64,000 bases of DNA from Choristoneura fumiferana (lineage: Eukaryota; Arthropoda; Insecta; Lepidoptera; Tortricidae): positions 33,084,463-33,148,462 of the forward strand of contig NC_133472.1 in the NCBI RefSeq assembly GCF_025370935.1, written 5' to 3'. The notes beneath the pieces are model-generated. The model did no database searches. It worked only from the letters and a program-made list of their open reading frames with translations, and was not told the DNA's origin. How positions within the stretch are numbered: position 1 is the first letter of the stretch; each line of letters opens with the position of its first letter. The position numbers were made by a program, and so were the translations under genes. Shown in pieces: positions 55,101 through 64,000 of the stretch.

Positions 55101-58100
55101 CCACTTGTGTTAGTATTGTTTTTATACAGTGGCTCCTAAAATGTTGTAAACAAATAGGTACAAAATTGTTCTAATGACATAATTCTGCCCTTCTAGGCTA
55201 AATGGCGGTAAGTATCTAAAAAAACACTTGAGTTATTTATACCATGTGATGCAGAATGTCTTAAGCTACACAATAGTATTCATAACTCAAAACTGTCTCT
55301 TTGAGATACCACCTTTTGTGATAGGAAGGTAGAATTATCTGTATTCAATCATTTTGTAATGCACATAAATATATTATATTTTATCATTCACTCGTTCAAT
55401 TCATTCGTGCCTGCTGTTGTGAATTGACGTGTACTTAATTGCATACTTAAATTTTTCCAGTCGCTGAAACGAAAAATAATATAAAAACTATTTTTATTTC
55501 AGTGCTTTCGAATACTTCAATAACGGGATAGTGATGACGAACCGCACACTGAGAACAAACGAACTATTTCAAGTGCGGCTCGACTTGGTTATCCCAAAGT
55601 GGGCCGGAAGCATTGAAGTTGGGGTCACGCAGCATTCTTCAAACGATTTACAATTTCCATTCAAGATGAGCAACGCAAAGTATTTACTTTTACCATCGAT
55701 TTACTTTGCATAGATCTAAAACGAAAACGTTAAATATTAATCGAGTATCTCATTTGTAGATCTGGCACTTGGGCAATGACCGGAGAAGATGTTATACAAA
55801 ACGGAACCATCATTATACCTCAATATGTTAGAAATCTCAACAGACTTGTGGTAAGGATGCATTCTTATTTAACTATCTGTATATATGTATTTCATAAATC
55901 TGTGCTAATTGGTCTCGCGTATGTTTCATAGGAAGGGGATAGCGTGGGAGTGATGCGGAAGGACATGGGCATCCTTCATTTTTTTGTCAACGGCGTGGAT
56001 CAAGGACCGGCGGCATTTAACGTACCGGAACATGTTTTCGGCGTTGTTGGTAGGTATCAGTTGGATATATTAGTAGTGCAGAGCTTACATTTGGCGAGAC
56101 AATAAATGAAAGAGTATGCTACGTTCGTTTCCAATGTGTGCGCGAGAACTCTATTCAGTAGTCATCTACTTAGTAGTTCGAACCGGCAATGTTTTTTTTT
56201 TCTAGATCTGTACGGGCGTGTGGCGCAAGCGACAATCGTCGAAGCCTACATCCCGCCGGCCGTTTATTCACCCGAGTCGCCTGTGTCCACGGAATCAAAC
56301 GCCACCATCTATCCGTAAGTGTAATCATGTTAACATTCTTCTATAGTCGATTCGACTCGTATGTGAAAATGATATCTGATGTTGAATGTCTATGGTTGAA
56401 TTAACTAATCGTGCATAATGCTATTGTTCTTTATTATTGTAACGTGGCCAGTAGTGGAAAAAAACGTTGTGGTACTCGCAAAATTTTCACAAATTGTAGC
56501 CAATGCCTCTCCTATATAATTGTCTTTTGTACATTGAGAACTCCACGCATTTACATCATAAATTTCTAATATTCCTTTGCAAAAAAAGTTCATGGTAAAT
56601 TACACACAATCCGAATAACTCGGAACCGTGATCCCAAGTGCGATAGACAAGGCAGAGGCCTTATTATAATTCAATTTTCTTAAAAACTTCCTTTCATTTT
56701 CTTCCTTAAAGACTTAGTTTCATTGGTCGATACGAGAGATTTCCATAAGGCATGCCATAGGGCCCGCATTCGGATAACCGTTTGCCGTTTTCATTAGTCG
56801 ATGGGGCCCGCATGCGGGGTACGAGAGATTTGCATAACGCATGCCATAGGGCCTGCATTCGGGGTTCACTAATCGTTTAACTGCCTACGGGAAGCCACCG
56901 CACGCTGTATGTCGACCGGGTTATCGACTCATAAGTTTCAGTTGTCGTTTTACCGCCTACAGGGAGAACCCGCATGCTGCATATCGATCGCTTTATCGAC
57001 CAATGAAACTGAGACTGACTGACTGACTCCGAAATTCGAAAGTCGGTGCCGGAACGACACGAACTTCAATTTTCGAATTTCATAGTAGCCCCGCTGAGCC
57101 TTAATGTTTCTCATCAAGAAGAGACGTGCGAGAGAAAAAATCACTTATAATTATTTTCCTAGCCTTGCTCAGCTCTGTCTCTGGTAGAAATGGGTTTATA
57201 CTAAAAAAAATTAGCATTAGAATTAGAAAGAAGGTAAGCGATTTTGACGTGTCTTTTTATTGAAAAACATTTTTGAAAAATAAGACTTGATCGTTTACGT
57301 GCTTTTGGTATCATAAGTAATAGTTACTGTTTTTGTTTTAAACGTTTATCAATAAAAGATTCGTTAAGATTGTTTACCCTTTACCTAATGCTAAAAAAAA
57401 CGAAGTATAGTGGAGCAAGATTTTACTAAACGATTGCAAAATACGTACAAGAGATGTGAGCAAGGAATAAATTTTAGGCTGCGTTTCCACCAGACCAGAC
57501 CGGACCAGAGGTTCGAATATAGTAAGTTACATTTACAGCGAGATGTGCTTCCACCGGCTGCACGGGCGGAACGCACGGCTCAGCCGCAGCCGGCTGACCG
57601 CGTCGCGCGCCACTGTCTACTCGGAGTTCAACGATGCGGTGCTGTTCAGCTCGCGGCCGCTGCGCGAGTGCGACATGTTCGAGCTGCGCATTGACAAAAT
57701 GGTCGACTGCTGGATCGGGAGCCTCGAGATCGGTGATTGCAGCTTACTATCTCTAGCTTTATCTTACTATCTCGTTTACCCTCTCTTACTAGATCTATAA
57801 TCCACCCCCCTTTGAAAGCGACACATGTTTAGGGGGGCCAGGCGATTTGACACACGGACATGTGTTTACTGCCTGTCTAATCGCTGTAATAAAAAGTCTT
57901 CGTAGATAAATAAACTATTTCATTACAATTTTTTCATAATTATGACAAATGATCAAAAGCAGTGTGACGTAATTTAAATGACCCCTTAAGGCGGGTTTAT
58001 GATTCGCCGTGCACGCCATAACTAGCCGTTCACGGGGTAACCGTTGGCTTTCTTACAAAATACGTAGAAATGCACTGTCTGTCTACGGTAATACAGAAGC

Positions 58101-61100
58101 GGCATGATTTTATATTGGTAATGTATAAATTTGACTATTTATCTAACGCGTACCTCAACAACTTCTAACCGTCGGAGAGCGTCTCTTTATATTTCCATAC
58201 CACGCGTTCAGTCAGATGCCGCGTACAGGGCGATGCTGTAGTAGACAAAGGCGTTGCCATGGGCGACGCGATTTTCTGTTTTCTCGTACGCAAACTGTTG
58301 CTTCTCTGTTCTACGTGCACGATTATTCTTGCTTAAAACGATATATTTTCACCAGGCGTCACAGCCATACGTCCAGACGATCTGGAAGCGAACGGCGGCG
58401 TGGGCGCCATAGCGGGCACGGCCACCGACCTTAACTGGGACACGTACATACTGAGCGGCGCCGCCATGATGAAAGACGGCGAGTGCGTGCGCAGCGGGTA
58501 TCCGCTCGATCTGGACACACTCACCGTGGGCAGCAGAGTTGGTCAGTAATCCTACTTCCCACTAATACATATAACAAATGCGAAAGTTTGTAAGTCTGTT
58601 TGTTTGTTTATTTGTTACTTCATCACGTCAAAACCGCTGAACCAATTTAGATGAAATTCGGTATACAGATAGTTTGAGTTCCGGGCATTGCTTGTACGTA
58701 GGACAGTTTTTATCCCGGAAAATTTAATAGTTCCAGGGGAAAAGTGAAAACCGAATTCTACGTGGACAGAGTCGCGGGTAACAGGCTAGTAATATTATAA
58801 ATGTGAAAGTCTGTCAAGATGTTTGGATGTTTGTTACTCAATTACGTCTAAACCGCTGAACCGATTTAGATGAAATTCGATATACAGACATTTTGAGGCC
58901 CGAGGAAGGACAGGATAGTTTTTATTCCGGAAAATTGCATAGTTCCCGCGGGATAGCGATAAACGTATACTACGCGGACGGAGTCGCGGGCAACATCTAG
59001 TATGTTAATAAGTGAAAACCTGTGCAATTCTGTGTTTATGATGAAAGCTGGGTTTCCATATTGTGCGGTAAACTATTGAACATTGGCTTACGTGCAGATG
59101 CGCGAAAGAGGCATGTCCGCCTGGGCAATGTTGGAGGGGTGTGCCGCGAATGACTTAGCTTTTTATTACCACTCTAAATAGTTCGTGTTGACAAAACTTT
59201 TGTGTTCTTCTGTCATAATAATAACAACCAGCGAGGACACATTTCGATATCGAGAGAGCACGGTGCGGTGCGGTGCCGTCACAGACCGTCCGAACTTTAG
59301 TGTTACTACACTATTATTTATTCTGTGCTTTAGTGTGCACTGGTACTCGTTCGATTGTAGACAGTTAAAGGTTTGTGACTATGCTATGGTTGAGTCTGGC
59401 CCGTTTACTTGCAGGTATGATGTGGCACGCGGACCGCAGTCTCCACTATTACCTGGACGGCATGGACATGGGCAAGGCATGGTACGTGCCGCATCTTAAC
59501 ATCTATGCGGTTGTCGACTTATATGGACAGTGTACGCAGGTATGTTTATTACAGGATCATTCTAGAGGCAATTTCACAGTCCTTCAAGTATTCATCATCG
59601 CGTTGGGCCTTAAATATTTTTATCTACGCCCATATAGTAAATCCTCAATTATGCGTTCAAAAACCGCGCGATCGCGCCGCGACCATGTGCAGCAGCAGGT
59701 CGTCGCGCGCGCAGCTCGTGGGGCAGACATACCTACCTAGTTAGAGTTAATGCAGGTCATTCTCAATGGTTCGCGGAACACATGATAGAGGATTTAATAT
59801 ATGGATATAGATAAAATATTGTATGCAACTGTACGTAATTAGGCCTTAAAACACTCATGTGACCCTATTATGAAACTCGGCTACGCCTCGTAAAATACTA
59901 TTACCTTATGTAAATAATTATTGGGATGACATGGGGGAGGCCCTTGCCCAGCAGTGGGGCATCAATCCAGGCTAGATAATAATAATAATAATAATAATAA
60001 TATTTAATAAATATTCTGATACACAACTTTTATTTATGTAACCTTTTTGTTTTTCCTTTTTGTACAATAAAGAGTATAAACAAACAAACAAACAAACAAA
60101 CTATTGCAGGTTACAATTTTACAAAATGAAGAAAGAGCTTTTAACTACAATGGATGCACTAATTCGGATAATTCGCTGCTGAGCAATTCTAGGGCTCTGT
60201 CGTCACCGCCGCCACCGTACTGGTAAGTACACGTGCATAAAGACTTACCTGGCTTTAACTTGAGTCCGACATAATAGCTAAGCACAGAAACAAACCGGTT
60301 AAGTATCACTATTATTGTAAAAGGTGATCTACTGCCTAACCTTACCTGTCGTTTTGTGTTTCACATTATTATTCATATCTACTGTCTTGTTATTTATTTG
60401 TCAGATACGAGTATCGAATAGGTCACGTTTTCAACACGCTTCATGTGATTCACTTGGTTCTATACCTAGTGCCATCCACGAAGTCGCGTGATTTTGACAA
60501 AATTAACCATTACTGACATTGTAATAAGAACCACGGCACGCGTCATCGTGAATGACTCTACATATAACGTAGTAACTAGAATAAAACAAATCTTGAAAGC
60601 TCATTTTCCAAGTCATCAGAATCAGAATCGTTTTTTTGCTAGAATACAGTATTGATGGTGTTACAATCTTCTTGTCCATTGTATCCAGCCTGCATGCAGG
60701 CGTGTAAATTACCAAAGCACTATAGCTTTAACCCCGCATTAGAAAGCTATTTGCCGTTTGCTAAATGCCGTCTTGCTAACTATATATCGATGCTTATGCT
60801 TGAACTTGAATAAAGTAAAACACAAAATTAATCAGATGTAAACACGATTCTTGTCACCATGACAAGACAATGCAATAAATAAATGGCTTAGACTTAGAGC
60901 TTGAAAAATAGTTACGGTAAAGATTTGAAAGGACAACGTTCGCTCACACAACGCCATCTATTGAGAGCCGAGGTACGTCACCGTTCTTGGACTGGACAGT
61001 GCCCTCTATTCTTGTTGAAACTTAAAATATTATCCCACGGGGACGCATTACCGGGATATCAAGTATCCTATGTCCCAATGCAGATCTTTGTCTATCTGTA

Positions 61101-63734
61101 GGCCAAGTTTCATGTATATCCGTTCAGCCGTTATTGCGTGATTGAGTAACAAACATCCAAACTTCCAAACATCCAATCCTCTTCACAAACTTTCACATTT
61201 ATAATATTAGTAGGATTAAACAATCATATGTCATACATGTGAATAGCTCGAGTTAAAATGCGTTATTATCAAGTAAAGTCAACAAGAACAATGTGTTGCT
61301 TAGTTGTTGGATATGTGTATATTCATTGACCATGTCGTAAATACAAACTGAGACATGGATGCACAGAAAAACCAGAAAAAGAGACCAGCAGGGAATCAAA
61401 CCCAGGTCCTCAGCAATGCGTGCTGCGTGCTATAACTCCTACACCACTGCTGGAGCAGTGCTGGATCTGGGTTCGATTCCCAGTGCTGGTCTCTTTTTCT
61501 GGTTTTTCTGTGCATCCATGTCTCAGTTTGTTTTTTCGATATGGTTTCACGGCATACCCGTTAAAGTAACAAATTTGGAGTTGAAATAAAAAATACAAAA
61601 AGACTCCAAAAAAACAATTATATTCACTAACTTTTTACGCCATATCAACTAGTTTTCACGAACAAAATAAATTAATTTTCCGTAGGAGCTTCTCCGAGTA
61701 CTGTGGGGAGAACATCTGCATAATGCACGACTATTCGTTCGCGCGGAGACTTACACCCGACCCCATGGCTGCGTTGGTTTTCAGCGCAGCCCACCTGGCC
61801 GTAGGAGAAATCTTCGAGGTGACGTATCTCTATAGAATAAGGCAAGATTTTATGCTTTGTCTGTACATTAGAGGAACATTATAAGCATTTAAGCGTTATT
61901 CCTTGGTACTTTTTAGCTTTATTGATTTGGACATGCTCTTGCTTTCAAATCTGTTCCACTTGACGTGTCGTGTGTATGCTTATAAAGTTAGGGATTGAAG
62001 GGACTAACGGCTTTGAGAGTAGAATAAAAACCGTGCATAGGGCCGTTTCTCCTGAAGAAAACGGTTTAGCCGTAATACCCTCCGTTCCGCCTGGTTGTGC
62101 TTTTATTACTAGTTTATAAGTTGCCTCTATATTTATTTACGACTGCTGTTGTGACGGCACTGCAATACTAGAAGACCAGAGCTTAACACAATCGACGATA
62201 TTCCAGGTTAAAATAGTGGAGTGCAAATCCGGATACGCGGGCAGCTTCCGCATGGGCGTCACGGATGTCAATATTTTGAACGTCCACGTCAACCGCAGCC
62301 TGCCGCCTTCCGTGTCTCTCCTCCCGCATTACACTGCCTACATAGATGGTATAAGTAAATTTTGTACTATTTGTATATGTATGTATGTAAATACTTTATT
62401 GTACATAAAACACACAAAAAGAAAACAACAAAACAAAAGAGTACAAAGGCGAACTTATCCCTAAAAGGGATCTTTTCAAGCTATTTATTATGGATTTCAA
62501 AAATAAAATATCTCGCAGTTGGAATGGCCAAAATTGCAAGCAGCCCGAATAGTTAGAGACGCGTTAGTTAGATATGTCATCTAAAATACAACTCTTCGGA
62601 GTTAGTTTAAACAAGCATTGCCATACTTTTCTTTACTGACGTCAAGTAAAAAAATTAGGTATACTGTGGGTGGGAATCCCATTGTTGCGACGCCATGCCA
62701 CAAGTAGGTACTTATCTGACAGATTAAAGGCCACACCGCTGCTTAAAAAGGTGACGGTACGGAGTCTCAGTGACGTGCCGTAAACGTTAGGTCTTTACCG
62801 AACAAAAGTCGTGACGCTTACGGCACGTCACTGCGATTCCGCACCGTTTGCGTATTTTAAGCAGCGTTGTGGAAAGCATGCCAAAAAACGGTGCGCATAC
62901 GATGAGTCACTGCGATTCCGAACCGTCACAGTTTTTTAAGCAGCGGTATGGCCGCTCCTTAATTTTATGCCTTTTCATTTTTAGTAATGGTTAATGGTTG
63001 TTGCAATAAAATACAAAATTGTTTTTACACATGAAGTTTTTTTTTAATTTTATTTTGAAACGGGCATCGTACACATGAAGTTGAGTGTATCTATGGGCCC
63101 CCGGCGATTGAGCCAATAGTGGCGACCTCATTAGAACGATTAGTGGCCACCACAAGTTTCTCCACTAATTTTGAAGATGAAGATGAAGATTGATTTATTT
63201 GCCAACATGAACAATATAGGATAGGCACACAGAATACAAATAAACAATAAACTAATAAAAAATGCGTTTGCCAGTCCCTTGCACTGTGTGGCAAAAGGAA
63301 CAGGGGTATTTTGTATAGTATCGACGCACACCGAGCGTTTGTGTGGCCGCGTCCGAGCCACAAGCTGCGAAATCTCGCACGCACTTAAGACCACAGTCGA
63401 TGCATTCCAGCTTCAAGTGGCATCCGCTGGTGGCCCCATCCAGCCACCAGTAGCTGCCACTGGCGGCGGCGAATGGTCTGACTAAGCCACTGGTGGTTCC
63501 GTTTAGTGTAGGCGAATGGTGGCCTGTACCTGCAATGACCTGCATATTGTTACAGGTAAATACATGAAATACTCCCGCTACTCGGACAAGGAGCACGAGC
63601 TGCGTTCGTTCGTGCCATCGTTCGACTGGCTGCGCGCCGGGGACCGCGTCGGCCTCAAGAAAACAGTCGACGGCCGGGTGCTCGTCTATTATAACTCGGA
63701 GCTGCTTGAGTATGCCTTCGAGAATGTTCCCGAC
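45990..63734 (+). CDS. Neurl4: Neuralized-like protein 4 (22 exons in window, 3' end missing)
   Basis: The exons join to 2922 nt, 974 codons without a stop, and continue past the window. The product carries Neuralized homology repeats: NHR1 about 1-160, NHR2 about 226-390, NHR3 about 430-600, NHR4 about 617-790, and part of NHR5 from about 823. Each repeat shows the family pattern: FHxxCG start, EFNxG block, ELFEVRID, WSGSIEIGV, MSG, EGDxVGV, FxxNGxDQG and VVDLYG. Vertebrate NEURL4 has six repeats and about 1560 residues, so roughly 60% is here. Known family role: a RING-less scaffold that with HERC2 restrains centriole duplication through CP110. The Drosophila homolog acts in germ cells. The ATG at 45990 has an in-frame TAG ten bases upstream, which supports it as the start. 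Confidence 0.92.
46735..46836 (+). CDS. Neurl4: Neurl4 exon 2 (NHR1)
   Basis: VNVWNGSLEIGVTTLDPEF, then LPATATKLRNTAW. Acceptor catgtattag, donor TGG|gtaaaa. Confidence 0.9.
46880..46965. repeat. Hairpin in Neurl4 intron 2
   Basis: ggtgagcattttctc and gagaaaatcctcacc pair, as do agccacacag and ctgtgctttttgtggc. Probably a small MITE or SINE part. Confidence 0.4.
47310..47423 (+). CDS. Neurl4: Neurl4 exon 3 (NHR1)
   Basis: IMSGSSIVKDGVTLVNSYG, then LSEGDCVGVMRTAK. Acceptor attttttag, donor AAG|gtaaca. Confidence 0.9.
47719..47880 (+). CDS. Neurl4: Neurl4 exon 4 (NHR1 end)
   Basis: AELMFYVNSRCLGVAAKDL, then FAVIDLYGQCVQTSI and a linker. I use the donor CAG|gtataa. A second possible donor (CATG|gtatga) lies 36 bp upstream. 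Confidence 0.85.
48031..48166 (+). CDS. Neurl4: Neurl4 exon 5 (NHR1-NHR2 linker)
   Basis: Acidic, low-conservation linker starting IEEDPNNDDTVTTTDIDVV. Acceptor ttttttgcag, donor G|gtaaac. Joined to exon 6 it reads CALVVQDRLRFH. Confidence 0.85.
48211..48846 (-). repeat. Dispersed repeat family A in Neurl4 intron 5
   Basis: agggttccgtagccaaaatg to cacgctcttgcccggttttt. Full length, about 635 bp. Confidence 0.8.
48862..49215 (+). pseudogene. LINE C-terminal zinc-knuckle relic
   Basis: Reads CIGCNKIEYLIHVLLECDQN, then KGIRDRYLNGMDLFNGG and a stop. C-x2-C-x8-H-x4-C is the knuckle at the C-terminus of many LINE polymerases. A second open stretch (EEAMLIYRLILDRPLHPETW) follows. It lies in Neurl4 intron 5, next to a dispersed repeat. 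Confidence 0.5.
50016..50082 (+). CDS. Neurl4: Neurl4 exon 6 (NHR2 start)
   Basis: VQDRLRFHPRCGILVKLSAN, then N and AA|gtaagt. Acceptor cttttacag. Confidence 0.9.
50162..50294 (+). CDS. Neurl4: Neurl4 exon 7 (NHR2)
   Basis: SAERARPLDDYNNGVVMTHR, then ELFEIRIDRLVDKWSGSIE. Acceptor ttccaatag, donor GAG|gtaata. The frame stays open 222 nt into the intron. Confidence 0.92.
50779..50934 (+). CDS. Neurl4: Neurl4 exon 8 (NHR2)
   Basis: VGVTSHNPATIRFPSTMTN, then SGTIMMSGCKVLLNG and FNLDELR. Acceptor tattgcag, donor AGA|gtatgt. Confidence 0.93.
51140..51329 (+). mobile_element. 190-bp hAT-type MITE with perfect 8-bp target duplication
   Basis: Flanked by TCCCACTG on both sides (51132-51139, 51330-51337). 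Begins cagtgccggttttatcactt and ends ccctaacgccgctattg. The copy at 15167-15303 is the same family. Confidence 0.9.
51478..52077 (-). repeat. Dispersed repeat family A in Neurl4 intron 8
   Basis: agggttccgtagccaaaatg to cactcttggccggtttttt. Ends about 70 bp before exon 9. Confidence 0.8.
52150..52290 (+). CDS. Neurl4: Neurl4 exon 9 (NHR2 end)
   Basis: EGDTVGMMRKSNGKLHYFIN, then GLDQG and GVVDLYGMTVK. Acceptor gccttatag, donor AAG|gtttgt. Confidence 0.93.
52325..52362 (+). mobile_element. Helitron 5' fragment
   Basis: ttactaatattataagtgcg then aaagtaagttttcac, as in other Lep1-like copies here. Confidence 0.45.
52775..53415 (-). repeat. Dispersed repeat family A in Neurl4 intron 9
   Basis: agggttccggagccaaaatg to acgctcttggccggtttttt. 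Same orientation as the two upstream copies. Confidence 0.8.
53481..53615. mobile_element. TIR element (gtgacactatttaccggccc)
   Basis: Left gtgacactatttaccggccc and right gggccggtaaagagtgtcac are inverse with two changes. A partial copy is at 36430-36600. Confidence 0.7.
53986..54060. repeat. Nested hairpin
   Basis: gcaatagatgaactcg and cgttcatctattgc pair around an inner gaaggcc...ggccttc stem. Confidence 0.6.
54671..54758 (+). CDS. Neurl4: Neurl4 exon 10 (NHR2-NHR3 linker)
   Basis: VTIVDPCEDIDTNISTAPVE, then a short linker ending EIPVL. Acceptor ttggtttcag, donor A|gtaagc. Confidence 0.88.
54902..55004 (+). CDS. Neurl4: Neurl4 exon 11 (NHR3 start)
   Basis: RIRQRLDEDSLLFHTLRD, then IIINDGKTAHRP. 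The FHxxCG cysteine of other repeats is replaced here (FHTLRD). An in-exon gtaaga at 54983 is rejected as donor because the family motif continues. Donor AA|gtaagt. Confidence 0.85.
55503..55679 (+). CDS. Neurl4: Neurl4 exon 12 (NHR3)
   Basis: NAFEYFNNGIVMTNRTLRTN, then ELFQVRLD and WAGSIEVGVTQ. Donor AA|gtattt is weak but is the one that keeps phase with exon 13. Confidence 0.87.
55760..55850 (+). CDS. Neurl4: Neurl4 exon 13 (NHR3)
   Basis: SGTWAMTGEDVIQNGTIIIP, then YVRNLNRLV. Acceptor catttgtag, donor GTG|gtaagg. Confidence 0.9.
55932..56049 (+). CDS. Neurl4: Neurl4 exon 14 (NHR3)
   Basis: EGDSVGVMRKDMGILHFFVN, then GVDQGPAAF and FGVV. Acceptor tgtttcatag, donor G|gtaggt. Confidence 0.92.
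56206..56314 (+). CDS. Neurl4: Neurl4 exon 15 (NHR3 end, linker)
   Basis: Completes VVDLYGRVAQATIVEAYI, then a Pro/Ser-rich linker ending ESNATIY. Acceptor tttttctag, donor CC|gtaagt. Confidence 0.9.
56716..57010. mobile_element. TIR element with internal duplication in Neurl4 intron 15
   Basis: agtttcattggtcgata at the left and its complement at the right end. Inside, tacgagagattt-cataa-gc and atgccatagggcc-gcattcg occur twice (56740, 56820), and another block (tgcctacgggaa, accgcctacagggag) also occurs twice. Confidence 0.7.
57024..57095. mobile_element. TACGAA-type MITE, internally deleted
   Basis: ccgaaattcgaaagtcggtg and acgaacttcaattttcgaat then ttcatagtagcc. Confidence 0.6.
57539..57732 (+). 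CDS. Neurl4: Neurl4 exon 16 (NHR4 start)
   Basis: PEMCFHRLHGRNARLSRSRL, then SEFNDAVLFSSRPLRECDMF and IDKMVDCWIGSLEI. Clearly more GC-rich than the exons before it. Acceptor atttacag, donor G|gtgatt. Confidence 0.88.
58356..58541 (+). CDS. Neurl4: Neurl4 exon 17 (NHR4)
   Basis: GVTAIRPDDLEANGGVGAI, then ATDLNWDTYILSGAAMMKDG and LDTLTVGSRVG. Acceptor tttcaccag, donor G|gtcagt. Confidence 0.9.
58555..58788 (+). mobile_element. Helitron (Lep1-like) copy, first of a tandem pair
   Basis: cttcccactaatacatataa at the start, acgtggacagagtcgcgggt and aacaggctag at the end. The next copy begins at once. Confidence 0.65.
58789..59001 (+). mobile_element. Helitron (Lep1-like) copy, second of a tandem pair
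   Basis: taatattataaatgtgaaag to tacgcggacggagtcgcggg then caacatctag followed by T. Confidence 0.65.
59415..59539 (+). CDS. Neurl4: Neurl4 exon 18 (NHR4 end)
   Basis: GMMWHADRSLHYYLDGMDMG, then YAVVDLYGQCTQ. Acceptor tacttgcag, donor CAG|gtatgt. Confidence 0.92.
59980..60005 (+). repeat. (AAT)n microsatellite
   Basis: Eight AAT units after a 'ggcccttgcccagcagtggg' repeat end. Confidence 0.9.
60110..60222 (+). CDS. Neurl4: Neurl4 exon 19 (NHR4-NHR5 linker)
   Basis: VTILQNEERAFNYNGCTNSD, then a Ser/Pro-rich stretch ending SPPPPY. Acceptor ctattgcag, donor TG|gtaagt. Confidence 0.88.
61022..61217 (-). mobile_element. Helitron (Lep1-like) copy, reverse
   Basis: tatcccacggggacgc at the 3' side, and aaactttcacatttataata then ttagtagga at the 5' side. 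The gcgac stem is degraded. Confidence 0.5.
61343..61605. mobile_element. Head-to-head SINE pair
   Basis: The right copy (61442-61605) has ctgggttcgattcccagtgc, ctggtctctttttctggttt and an A-rich tail. The left arm (61343-61436) is its inverse and carries a tRNA-like head with the complementary B box (ggaatcaaaccc). Same family as 361-590. Confidence 0.8.
61686..61818 (+). CDS. Neurl4: Neurl4 exon 20 (NHR5 start)
   Basis: SFSEYCGENICIMHDYSFA, then AALVFSAAHLAVGEIFE. Acceptor tttccgtag, donor GAG|gtgacg. Divergent from the first four repeats. Confidence 0.87.
62207..62348 (+). CDS. Neurl4: Neurl4 exon 21 (NHR5)
   Basis: VKIVECKSGYAGSFRMGVTD, then a loop ending LLPHYTAYID. Acceptor atattccag, donor G|gtataa. 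Confidence 0.87.
62378..62475 (-). mobile_element. LINE 3' end with (TACA)n tail in Neurl4 intron 21
   Basis: tatgtatgtaaatactttat then tgtacataaaacacac and aaggcgaacttatccctaaa, as at 6655-6745. Confidence 0.55.
62729..62953. mobile_element. 225-bp TIR element with possible TTAA duplication
   Basis: ggccacaccgctgcttaaaa left, ggccataccgctgcttaaaa in reverse right. TTAA lies just outside both ends, which would fit piggyBac-type insertion. Inside, cagtgacgtgccgtaa and ttacggcacgtcactg form a second stem. Confidence 0.65.
63556..63734 (+). CDS. Neurl4: Neurl4 exon 22 (NHR5), last in window
   Basis: GKYMKYSRYSDKEHELRSFV, then LRAGDRVGLKKTVDG and YNSELLEYAFENVPD. Acceptor attgttacag, donor GAC|gtaagt. 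The gene continues outside the window. Confidence 0.9.
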
Positions 63735-64000
63735 GTAAGTAAGATGACTGCCAAAACAAACTTTTTCCGCCCTTACACTACTATTATGAAGAGGAAAGAT
63801 TTGTATTTTTTTGTTTGTAGCGAATAAACTCAAAAACAACTGGACCAATTTCAAAAATTCTTTCACCATTAGAATGCTAAAGTGAACGTGAGTAGGCTAC
63901 ATTTATTACTTGAGGCCAGCCCCGGTTTCACACCGAGAGACCGTAGAAATATCGAAATAAAAAGTAGCCTACGTGTTATTCCGAACCAAAACACAAATTA

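Noticed and set aside
63252..63869. Longest ORF of the window (205 codons, minus)
   Set aside because: It lies antisense to Neurl4 exon 22, whose plus-strand frame, splice sites and NHR motifs are clear. Kept only as a low-interest observation for the part outside the exon.

Overview
The window looks like a lepidopteran (moth or butterfly) nuclear scaffold. It is AT-rich, its genes are cut into many small exons by GT-AG introns, and it is packed with short transposons of kinds common in Lepidoptera: Helitron (Lep1-like) ends with the 'gacgaagtcgcgggcaaaagctag' type terminus, hAT-type MITEs with 8-bp target duplications, tRNA-derived SINEs and LINE fragments. There is one 100-bp run of Ns (9481-9580), a scaffold gap. 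I see no prokaryotic genes, rRNA genes, tRNA genes or CRISPR array.

Three genes can be assembled exon by exon. (1) On the minus strand, 18138-21260, a four-exon gene encodes a 295-residue predicted type I membrane protein: signal peptide, CUB-like region, one six-cysteine LDLa module, one membrane helix and a short tail. (2) On the plus strand, 21674-42373, thirteen exons encode a 545-residue major-facilitator sugar transporter of the insect facilitated-trehalose-transporter (Tret1-like) type. Genes 1 and 2 start head to head, 413 bp apart. (3) On the plus strand, from 45990 past the window's end, 22 exons encode the first 974 residues of a Neuralized-like protein 4 (Neurl4), with four complete NHR domains and part of a fifth. 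In all three genes the phases match at every junction and the summed coding lengths are multiples of three.

Layout: 1-17.6 kb holds no confident gene, only repeats, LINE relics (one with a recognisable C-terminal domain at 12620-13270), MITEs, the gap and one weak 102-residue ORF. 17.6-21.3 kb is the CUB/LDLa gene. 21.3-42.4 kb is the transporter, whose introns hold most of the notable mobile elements: a foldback with a MITE at its edge, a 1.85-kb TIR element with many copies of one palindromic motif, a 1.23-kb hAT-type element with a perfect target duplication, and a MITE beside a splice acceptor. 42.5-45.2 kb is an intergenic transposon cluster: a LINE 3' end, a TIR element with an internal 50-bp minisatellite, another foldback and a MITE. 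45.9-63.7 kb is Neurl4, whose introns hold three copies of one roughly 600-bp dispersed repeat, Helitron copies and a head-to-head SINE pair.

Nothing suggests that the three genes act together. One is a cell-surface receptor-like protein, one a membrane sugar carrier and one a cytoplasmic NHR scaffold. The least ordinary material is the set of nested, palindromic non-autonomous elements. Several of them can be delimited to the base by target-site duplications.
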